This document shows, piece by piece, positions 44,022 to 51,547 of a stretch of DNA of 64,000 nt. The DNA lies in NCBI RefSeq assembly GCF_014268455.2, contig NZ_CP077085.1, positions 1,364,001 through 1,428,000 on the forward strand, in the 5' to 3' direction. The notes below the pieces were generated by a model, which did no database searches, was not told where the DNA came from, and saw only the letters and a list, made by a program, of their open reading frames with translations. The position numbers and the translations under genes were made by a program. Position 1 is the first letter of the stretch, and every line of letters starts with the position of its first letter. Source of the stretch: Pseudomonas shahriarae (GTDB lineage Bacteria; Pseudomonadota; Gammaproteobacteria; Pseudomonadales; Pseudomonadaceae).

Positions 44022-47000
44022 TCACGGTGCGGGCACCAGCCCCACTTCAGCCTTCAAGGCGCTGATCAACAGGTTTTCGTAGCCGAACCGCTTGCCCTGC
44101 ATCGGCTCCCAGCGCTCGACATAAAACAGGCCGTTGTGGTCGACCTTGATCGGTGTCGAGACGATTTCCCCGCTGCGGGAACGATGCAGCAGGTTGCTCT
44201 GCGCCGGCGACGGGCGTTCGATCAGGAACAGGCCGGGACGGTTCAGGCGTGTCCTGTCCGCGGGGACGAAGGGGGAGGGGGCCTTGATGCCTTCTACGCC
44301 GGCGTCCAGGATGAAATCGCTGCGCAGGGCTCGGGTGTAAGGCGTCAGGCCTTCGGCAAACGTCTCCCAAGTACCGGGGCGAATGTTCTGCGCCAGTGCC
44401 GGGGCCGTGTCCCGGATTTGCAGGCTGACGGCGCCTTGCAGCTCCGCCAGGCCGGGCACCCCCAGGTTGATGTTGGTGTGGGCGCTGCCGATGAAGGCCA
44501 GCCATTTATGCGGCCCGTGGGCCGCCTGGTCGGCCTTGATCACCTGCGATGCGAAGTAGCTGAACATCTGGTTGCGCGACTGCACCGTGTCCCGCAGCCC
44601 CTTGACGTGGTAACTGGCCGTGCAGTCCAGGGCCCGGATGCGCAGGCCATGCCTGGCCGCCACCTGGATGACTTCGGTGTAGGTATCGTCGCCGTTGTAG
44701 CCTGGCATATGGCCGCGATCCAGCCGTGTGAGGTAGCGCTTGAGTGTGTCCGGCAGCCGCTGCGTGCTGAGGAACATGTCCAGGTCCGCCTGATGCATAT
44801 CGGTCAGCAGGTGTTCGACGTACAGCGTCTTGAACTCCAGTTCCTTGAGTTTTTTCATGTGGTCGCGCAGCCAGCGCTTGCTGGATTGCTCCTGGTGCCC
44901 TTCACCAAGGATCAGCCCCGGGAACTCGCTTTGACGCAGTTTTTCCAGAAATGCCTCTGGGGTCGTGTGGGCGGCCAGTTCGGCCGGGTCTGGTCTTGCC
45001 GGCGGTACCTGGCTGGCCAGGTAGGCCTGGGCATCGCTACTCAGGCGATCCCTGGCGCTCTGGAAGGCCTGGAATGCTTCGCGCTCGTGCGGATTCAGCG
45101 CAAAGTAGCGGCTGTCCAACCCGCGGTGGGCGACGATCTGTTGCGCAAGGTTGTCCCTGAGCGGTAGGGGAATGTCGTAGTCGCTGTAATGCGCCACGAC
45201 CGCGGCAGTCGCCGCACTGGACGACGCTGCGGGTTCGGGTGCCTTGTACGCGGTCTGCAGGGCCAGGCGGTAATCGCCCTTGGCCAAGGGATCGCCCGCA
45301 ATGGCACCGGCGGTGTCGAGCCAGATCCCCACGGGTTGGCCCGGGGCCACGTCGTCCACCCGCAGGGCAACGGCACCTTGCAAGTCGGCCAGGCCGGGGG
45401 TGTCATCGAAAGTGCGCAGGCGCGATGAATCCACCAGGGCCACCCAGCGCTCACCGGGTGTGTCGATGGCGTCGGTCTCGAGGGCTTTGTGGGAGTAGAA
45501 GTTCCTGATCCCGTTGTCCCGGGGCGTGGTGGTCGGGGTGTCGGCCATTTGCAGGACGTCATCCAGTAGATAGGAGGTGGATGCGTCCAGGGCCCTGATC
45601 TTCATGCCCTTTTCCTGGGCCTTGCGCACCAGGGCCACGTAGGAGTATTCGGCATTCTCGGCAAAACCCAAGGCGGTATCGATGGTTTTCAGGTGCCGTT
45701 GGATATGTTGCCAGGATTTCCCGCTGTTCAGCTTCTCCAGTTTCGCCCGGAATATATCGGCTGGCAGGTGCTCGATGTACAGGTGTTTGAAGCCTTGGTT
45801 GAGCAAGCTGTCCATCTGCGTGATCAGCAGTTGTTTAGCGGCAATGGAGCCGGGTATCGCGCCGATGACCAGGGGCTTGTTCCCGGCAAAGGCATTGCTG
45901 GCGATCCATTGCGAGAAGGACGTGTCGGCGCCGATGGCCGGCACATCGGTGCGGGCTGGTAGTGGGGCGAGATGTTTGAAAAAGTGGCGGGCGTCGGCTG
46001 TCAGTTGCTCGGCCTGTTGCAAGTAGGCGGCGCGCACCGCTTTCAAGTCTCGGGCAGCATTCTCCAGTGCGACGTCCCGGGAGCCGAACTCCCATTCGGT
46101 TCGCTGCACTATCCCGGCCCGTACATCCGGGTTCAGGGCCAGCTCCAGTTTGCCCGCGTACTTCGCCGGGATTTCATAGTTCTTCAATGGCTCGGGTGGC
46201 TCGGGCAGCTTTTCATATTTCGGCGCGCCGCCAGTCACCCCGGTACGCCGCCAGACGCCTTGCGCATCGGGGGCGGCGAGGCGGGTAGTGGAAACCAGTC
46301 TGCCGGTCGCCGGGTCCAGGCGGTACAGCAAATAACGGCCGATCGGGTCGGGGGTCTTTTTTGCCCACAGGCCTTCGCCACCGAACAGCACGGCTTGCAT
46401 GTCCTCAAGCGCCAGCGGCTTGGGCTCTAGTGGCTGGATCAGCTTCAAGACCTCGTTCAGCGCCGCCGCAGCCTCGGTGGCCGGGCGCACGGCCGGTTTT
46501 ACCAGTTGTTTGAGCGACACCAGGGCCGGGCGCAGATCGGTAAAAGCCGCCCCGGCGCTGTTGAGCACGTAACCGATCAAGTGTTCCACGGCCGCCCCCG
46601 TATCGCCCTGCTGATAGGCGTGCAGCGCCAGCATGCCGTCCTTGAATGCCAACAGCATGCCCAGGCTCAGGCTGAGGGTGGGGAACGGCGCGGTAGCGAT
46701 ACCGCTGACCCACTCCACGCAGGTCCACAGAATACTGCTGATCATCTGGCTGCGATTCGCCGTGGTGCCTTCAACGTCGTCAATCTTGCGCTGCTGCTTC
46801 ATGTCGTACAGCGCCTGGCGCAGATCCAGTAATGGGGTTTGCCCGTGGGTCGAGTCGTAGCGCGGCGGACTCACGGAGGTTTTGTTCAAGTCCTCGGGTA
46901 ATTGCGCCTTGGCCTCTTCCAGGAAGTTGCGTACGCGCGCCTGGGATTGAGCACCGACCCGCAGGGTGAAATAGCCGACCATGCCGGGAGTCTTTTTCAG

Positions 47001-49733
47001 CAGATAGTTGAACTGTCGCGCCTCACGAAAGCTGATGCCATCGGGGGCGTTTGGGGTGTAAAGCAACGTCGGGAAACCGGCGTGGCTGAAGAGGAAGTTA
47101 TCGATCACCCATTCGCCGTCTACCAGCAAGCGGTGGAGGGCGTAGGTGCCACGGACCTCGGTGCGGGTATCGCCCATGCTGGCAATGCTGCGTTCCAGCC
47201 AGTCGCCATCGACCCCGGCGATATGCCCTTGCAGGCGGCATTCCAGGGCGGCGTTCTGCATCTGCCGTTGTGTAATGCTCAGGGTGGCATTGCGCCGCAA
47301 GGCATAGTCGGCACTGCCGGCGTTGAGCAGCCGGCGTTTGACTTCGTTGATGTAGTGTTGGCCAACCCAGGTGCCGGTGATCGAGCGGGCGACCTTTTCA
47401 GCGGTCAGCGGGCTCAGGTCAACACCGGGCGGGCCTTTGAAGCGAGCGGCGCGCGAAAATTTCTCGTCAAGAAAGCCTACGCCGTCGGCGTAGCCATCGC
47501 GGTACAGCTGGGTGTAGGTCAGGGGGGTGGGGGTCCATGAGGCGAGCAGCGCCGGGGGCGAGAAGGCCCAGACCGTATCGGGGTCGATGTCGTTCTGACG
47601 GCGTCCGAGCAGTTCGTTCAGGCGTTTTCTGGCCCGTTCGTGCACGTAGGTGGAGAAGCTGGGAACCTGTGCATCGGACAGCGGGAAGTCGTTGTAGGCC
47701 TGCAGTGCGCCTTCGCTGTCTTGCGCCAGTTTCAGCAGTTTCTGGCGGTTGTCGACGCTGGTGGAGCGATACCAGTTCGGGGTGCCGAATTCATAGTCAT
47801 CGACCCGGGTTGCCAGGACATGGGCCGACATGGCCTGGAGGCAGTCGGCATGCTTGCCGATATTGCCAAAGCGGATCTGTGTGTATTCCCGGGCGTGAAA
47901 CTTGAAGCTCAGGCCCGTCAATACCTGTTTCATTGCATCGCGAAAACGCAGGGCAACCCGCTTGATCAGGTAGTCGGTGAGGCCGCCGCTGTCCTGGCTC
48001 CAGCCGAGGATATGGTTCTGGCACGCGATCTCACTGTCGAATGCCTGAAACTGCTGCTCGCGCGGTGCCTCGGGGGTGCATAACAGCACACGGATCACGC
48101 TGCCGTTGGCATCGGTCTGGCACAGCACCCACATATCCTGCAACTGGGCTTCGTGCAGCGACAGGGTGGCGGCGCTCAGGCGCGGGTCGGTGTCTTGGCG
48201 CAGGCTCTGCACCAACTGGAAGTCCTCTTCAGTGAGGTGCCCCTGAAGCAAGGCCGTGTAGGCCAGCGCGTTGATCCGCTGGTCGAGCATCTGTTCGATT
48301 GCCCGGCTGACGGCGGGTTTGCCGTGCATCTGCTGCTGGGCGTCGGCAAAGTCGATACGTGGCTGCAGGGTGCTCAGCGTCTGCGCCAGCCAGGCGGGTG
48401 TCAGGTCCCGATAGGCCTTGGGCAACACGGCATCCCGGTAGGTGAGTGTGGTTTTGTTGAGAAAGTCCGAGCCCGCCAGTGCATCGCCGGTTTGCAGGCC
48501 GCGCAGGGCCAGGTCGATCAGGTTGCGGTCATGTTCGTACTCGCCGATGGGGTCCACGTAGCGCCGGGTGTTGATCACCAGGTGCTCGGGCATCAGGTCT
48601 TGGATGTCCAGCTCATCGCTCAGGCGTTCGAGCAGTTGGTAGCGGGCCAGTGCCTCGGGGCTGGTGACCGGACTCAGCAGGTCGAGCAGATGCTGGCGTG
48701 CCTCGTTGTAGCTCGCCAAGTGGGTGGCGAGTGTGGCCCGACGGTCTGCACTGGCGCTGCGGTACCAGTCCGGTGCGCTCTGGCGCAGGTAGCGCTCCAG
48801 CAAGCGGCGGGCGCGCCATGCCAGGCGTGGGCTGATGTCCGGCACAGAGGCGCTGATGGCGCGATCCAGGTCACTGATCAGTTGAGCGGCTGACGGCTGC
48901 GGATTGTCGACCAGGCTCAGCGCCCGCTCGATGTCCTGGGTGCGCTTGGCGATCAGGGCGGCGTCGGTGTGTTCAAACAGCGGGGTCTTGTCGATCGGCG
49001 TCAATTCCAGCGGCCAGATCGCGGCCGGTGTTATATCGCGATAACGCACGGGCAGCAGTTGCATGAAGTCGCGCCGTTGCTCGGCATCGTCCATGCCTTG
49101 GCGCAAGTGCGTATTCAATTGCGCCAGGGAGCCCAGGCACTCGATCCCGCGGGTGGGGGTAAACAGCATTACCTCACCCAGGGGCAGTGCAGAACTCAGA
49201 TCGCTGGGCACCGGGCTGGACTTCTCGGTCACCACGAAGGCCCCCGCCAGCTCGACGCTCTGTTCCTGATAACGCAAGGTCAGCGCATACAGCCCCGGGC
49301 GCAGGGTTATGCCCTGCGCTATACGCCCAAGCAAGGCCTGCTGTTGCGGGTGCAACAGGCGGTCCTCGGCACTGAGGGTTGTTGCATGGGCCAGGGCGAC
49401 GTACCCGGCTTCAAAGGTCATAAAGGATTTGCGTGGCTTGCCATCTATCTGCTCATAGCGGTCGAGGTGCTGCAGATGGGCGTTGAGCGTGGTCTTGAGC
49501 GTTGCCACGCGGCTGGCCAGGTTGCTCTGGGTAAGCCCTCGGTAGAGCGGCCGGCTCTTGTTCAGATACAGCTGCCGATAGGACATCAGCATGCCGTTGA
49601 GTTTTTCCAGATAGGCCAGTGCAGCAGAGGGTTTGTGTTCGGGCACTAGCGGCGCATCGACTTGAAGCAGGTGATGACCGATCTGATTGAGGTTGCCTTT
49701 GATGCCTTCAAAGGTTGGGGATGTGGTGCTCAC
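44022..49733 (-). CDS. Giant toxin-like protein with tandem TIKI/PMT-C2-like domains
   Basis: Protein of 1,903 residues, no signal peptide. Residues 1 to about 980 are helical and resemble DUF6543/dermonecrotic-toxin-like proteins of fluorescent pseudomonads, with repeats such as APDWYRSASADRR and TPNWYRSTSVDNR. About 995-1060 is hydrophobic (SSILWTCVEWVSGIATA, LSLSLGMLLAF) and may insert into a membrane. Two related domains follow, about 1280-1470 and 1590-1790. They share YIEHL/YVEHL, IRALDASTSY/IRALDCTASY and PGLADLQGAV/PGLAELQGAV. Copy 2 keeps GEGHQEQ and FIGSAHTN; copy 1 has GAIPGSI and LVDSSRLR instead. GTG 49733 with GGAGAG upstream is chosen; ATGs at 49748 and 49772 are in frame but lie in a hairpin. 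It is downstream of nagE on the same strand. Confidence 0.8.
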   Translation of the reverse strand: MSTTSPTFEGIKGNLNQIGHHLLQVDAPLVPEHKPSAALAYLEKLNGMLMSYRQLYLNKSRPLYRGLTQSNLASRVATLKTTLNAHLQHLDRYEQIDGKPRKSFMTFEAGYVALAHATTLSAEDRLLHPQQQALLGRIAQGITLRPGLYALTLRYQEQSVELAGAFVVTEKSSPVPSDLSSALPLGEVMLFTPTRGIECLGSLAQLNTHLRQGMDDAEQRRDFMQLLPVRYRDITPAAIWPLELTPIDKTPLFEHTDAALIAKRTQDIERALSLVDNPQPSAAQLISDLDRAISASVPDISPRLAWRARRLLERYLRQSAPDWYRSASADRRATLATHLASYNEARQHLLDLLSPVTSPEALARYQLLERLSDELDIQDLMPEHLVINTRRYVDPIGEYEHDRNLIDLALRGLQTGDALAGSDFLNKTTLTYRDAVLPKAYRDLTPAWLAQTLSTLQPRIDFADAQQQMHGKPAVSRAIEQMLDQRINALAYTALLQGHLTEEDFQLVQSLRQDTDPRLSAATLSLHEAQLQDMWVLCQTDANGSVIRVLLCTPEAPREQQFQAFDSEIACQNHILGWSQDSGGLTDYLIKRVALRFRDAMKQVLTGLSFKFHAREYTQIRFGNIGKHADCLQAMSAHVLATRVDDYEFGTPNWYRSTSVDNRQKLLKLAQDSEGALQAYNDFPLSDAQVPSFSTYVHERARKRLNELLGRRQNDIDPDTVWAFSPPALLASWTPTPLTYTQLYRDGYADGVGFLDEKFSRAARFKGPPGVDLSPLTAEKVARSITGTWVGQHYINEVKRRLLNAGSADYALRRNATLSITQRQMQNAALECRLQGHIAGVDGDWLERSIASMGDTRTEVRGTYALHRLLVDGEWVIDNFLFSHAGFPTLLYTPNAPDGISFREARQFNYLLKKTPGMVGYFTLRVGAQSQARVRNFLEEAKAQLPEDLNKTSVSPPRYDSTHGQTPLLDLRQALYDMKQQRKIDDVEGTTANRSQMISSILWTCVEWVSGIATAPFPTLSLSLGMLLAFKDGMLALHAYQQGDTGAAVEHLIGYVLNSAGAAFTDLRPALVSLKQLVKPAVRPATEAAAALNEVLKLIQPLEPKPLALEDMQAVLFGGEGLWAKKTPDPIGRYLLYRLDPATGRLVSTTRLAAPDAQGVWRRTGVTGGAPKYEKLPEPPEPLKNYEIPAKYAGKLELALNPDVRAGIVQRTEWEFGSRDVALENAARDLKAVRAAYLQQAEQLTADARHFFKHLAPLPARTDVPAIGADTSFSQWIASNAFAGNKPLVIGAIPGSIAAKQLLITQMDSLLNQGFKHLYIEHLPADIFRAKLEKLNSGKSWQHIQRHLKTIDTALGFAENAEYSYVALVRKAQEKGMKIRALDASTSYLLDDVLQMADTPTTTPRDNGIRNFYSHKALETDAIDTPGERWVALVDSSRLRTFDDTPGLADLQGAVALRVDDVAPGQPVGIWLDTAGAIAGDPLAKGDYRLALQTAYKAPEPAASSSAATAAVVAHYSDYDIPLPLRDNLAQQIVAHRGLDSRYFALNPHEREAFQAFQSARDRLSSDAQAYLASQVPPARPDPAELAAHTTPEAFLEKLRQSEFPGLILGEGHQEQSSKRWLRDHMKKLKELEFKTLYVEHLLTDMHQADLDMFLSTQRLPDTLKRYLTRLDRGHMPGYNGDDTYTEVIQVAARHGLRIRALDCTASYHVKGLRDTVQSRNQMFSYFASQVIKADQAAHGPHKWLAFIGSAHTNINLGVPGLAELQGAVSLQIRDTAPALAQNIRPGTWETFAEGLTPYTRALRSDFILDAGVEGIKAPSPFVPADRTRLNRPGLFLIERPSPAQSNLLHRSRSGEIVSTPIKVDHNGLFYVERWEPMQGKRFGYENLLISALKAEVGLVPAP

Positions 49734-49744
49734 AGGCACGCTCT

Positions 49745-49796
49745 CCATGCTGAGGATAAGAACCCTCAGCATGGGCAGCCGTGCCCTGGGCAGGGC
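49745..49796 (-). promoter_or_regulatory. Hairpins between nagE and the toxin gene
   Basis: CCATGCTGAGG (49745-49755) and CCTCAGCATGG (49764-49774) form a perfect 11-bp inverted repeat with an 8-base loop. GCCCTG-GG-CAGGGC lies just upstream at 49783-49796. There is no T tract, so a standard terminator is unlikely. The larger palindrome ends 12 bp before the preferred GTG start and covers two alternative ATGs. Confidence 0.7.
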
Positions 49797-49814
49797 GGTA
49801 GATAAGTAGCGGGC

Positions 49815-51521
49815 TCAGGCCCCGGTACGCACCGGGTCGCGGCTGGCAAGGGCCTTGAGGGCAGTGCTCAAGCCTTGGGCCGACTCGCCCACCAGCAGGT
49901 GCCAGATACCGCCGTCGAGCCGGCTGATGCCCTGGCAACCAAGGGTCTTGAGCTGGGATTCCGACAATGCCCGGTCATCGGCCAGGCGCAGGCGCAGACG
50001 GGTCATGGCCACGCAATCGAGCTGCAGCACATTGTCGCCGCCGCCCAGTGCGTTCAGCCATTGTTCGGCCTGGGGCGGGGCAACGTTGGCCACCGCGGGC
50101 TGAGGGCTGGGAGATGAGGGCGAGGGCTGGCCGGCTGTCGGCATGGCCAAGCGAATCTCATCGGCAATGCTGTCGGCCATCGGCCCCACCACCACCTGCA
50201 AGCTGCCGCCATTGCCGGGGCGCACCACGGCCATCGCCCCCAGGGCCTTGAGCTCGGCGTCCACGGCCTTGTTACGGTCGACCATGTCCAGGCGCAGACG
50301 GGTGGTGCAGGCGCCGACGCTGAGCAGGTTGTCGGCACCGCCCAGGGCGCGGATGTAGGCACTGGCCCGCTGGTTATCACTCATCGCTTCGGCCTGTACC
50401 ACCTGGATGTCTTCACGGCCAGGGGTCTTCAGGTTGAAGCGACGGATGCAGTAGTTGAACACGCTGTAGTAGATCACCGCGTAGGCGAGGCCCACCGGGA
50501 TCACCAGCCAGCCATTGGTGGATTTGCCCCAGCCCAGGACCATGTCGATGAACCCACCGGAGAAGGTAAAGCCCAGGTGAATATCCAGCAGGTTGGTGAC
50601 CGCCATCGACAGGCCGGTGAGCAGCGCATGCAGCAGGTACAGGAACGGCGCGAGGAACATAAAGGCGAATTCGATCGGCTCGGTGACCCCGGTGAGGAAT
50701 GAGGTCAGGGCCATCGACAGGAAGATCCCGCCCATGATCTTGCGCCGCTCCGGCAGGGCGTTGCGGTACATCGCCAGGCACGCGGCGGGCAGGCCGAAGA
50801 GCATCACCGGGAACATGCCGGTCATGAACTGGCCGCCTTTGGGGTCGCCGGCAAAGTAGCGGGTCAGGTCGCCGGTGACCACTGCGCCGGTGGCCGGATC
50901 AGTGAAGCTGCCAAACACAAACCAGGCCATGTTGTTGAGGATATGGTGCAGCCCGGTGACGATCAGCAAGCGGTTGAACACGCCGAACACAAAGGCGCCG
51001 AGGCTGCCGCTTTCCATCAGCAGCACGCCAAAACTGTTGATGCCGTGCTGCACCGGCGGCCAGATCAGGCCGAAGATCACCCCCAGGCCCACCGCCGAGA
51101 ACCCGGTGACAATCGGCACAAAGCGTCGCCCGCCAAAGAACGCCAGGTACTCCGGCAGCTTGATGTCCTTGAAGCGGTTGTACAGGGCCCCGGCCATCAG
51201 CCCGCTGACGATCCCGGCGAGCATGCCCATGTTGATGGTGCTGTCCATGACCTTGAGGGTGGAGACCATCACCAGGTAGCCAATGGCTCCGGCCAGTCCG
51301 GCGGTGCCGTTGTTGTCGCGGGCAAAGCCCACGGCGATGCCGATGGCGAAGATCAGCGCCAGGTTGGCAAAGATCGCTTGCCCGGCGTCGTGCATCACCG
51401 CGATGTTCAACAGGTCGGTGTCACCCAGGCGCAGCAGCAGGCCGGCAATCGGCAGGATGGCGATGGGTAGCATCAGCGCACGGCCCAGGCGTTGCAGGCC
51501 TTCGATAAACAATTGGTACAT
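49815..51521 (-). CDS. nagE: N-acetylglucosamine PTS permease NagE with a second, degenerate EIIB
   Basis: Permease of 568 residues that imports and phosphorylates GlcNAc. The EIIC domain (1 to about 370) has about ten membrane helices (MYQLFIEGLQRLGRALMLPI, ITGLHHILNNMAWF). A normal EIIB follows with its cysteine in VGACTTRLRLDM. After a Pro/Ser-rich linker (PSPSSPSPQP) comes a second EIIB-like domain in which the cysteine position is alanine (CVAMTRLRLRL). No EIIA is attached; it comes from the fusion gene upstream. ATG 51521 follows AAGGAG; the longer open frame runs into the preceding gene. Confidence 0.93.
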   Translation of the reverse strand: MYQLFIEGLQRLGRALMLPIAILPIAGLLLRLGDTDLLNIAVMHDAGQAIFANLALIFAIGIAVGFARDNNGTAGLAGAIGYLVMVSTLKVMDSTINMGMLAGIVSGLMAGALYNRFKDIKLPEYLAFFGGRRFVPIVTGFSAVGLGVIFGLIWPPVQHGINSFGVLLMESGSLGAFVFGVFNRLLIVTGLHHILNNMAWFVFGSFTDPATGAVVTGDLTRYFAGDPKGGQFMTGMFPVMLFGLPAACLAMYRNALPERRKIMGGIFLSMALTSFLTGVTEPIEFAFMFLAPFLYLLHALLTGLSMAVTNLLDIHLGFTFSGGFIDMVLGWGKSTNGWLVIPVGLAYAVIYYSVFNYCIRRFNLKTPGREDIQVVQAEAMSDNQRASAYIRALGGADNLLSVGACTTRLRLDMVDRNKAVDAELKALGAMAVVRPGNGGSLQVVVGPMADSIADEIRLAMPTAGQPSPSSPSPQPAVANVAPPQAEQWLNALGGGDNVLQLDCVAMTRLRLRLADDRALSESQLKTLGCQGISRLDGGIWHLLVGESAQGLSTALKALASRDPVRTGA

Positions 51522-51547
51522 GGCGAGTCTCCTTTTTCTTGTTGTTG

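Noticed and set aside
49745..49774. Rho-independent terminator after nagE
   Set aside because: The stem is good but no T tract follows it on the minus strand, so it was not called a terminator.
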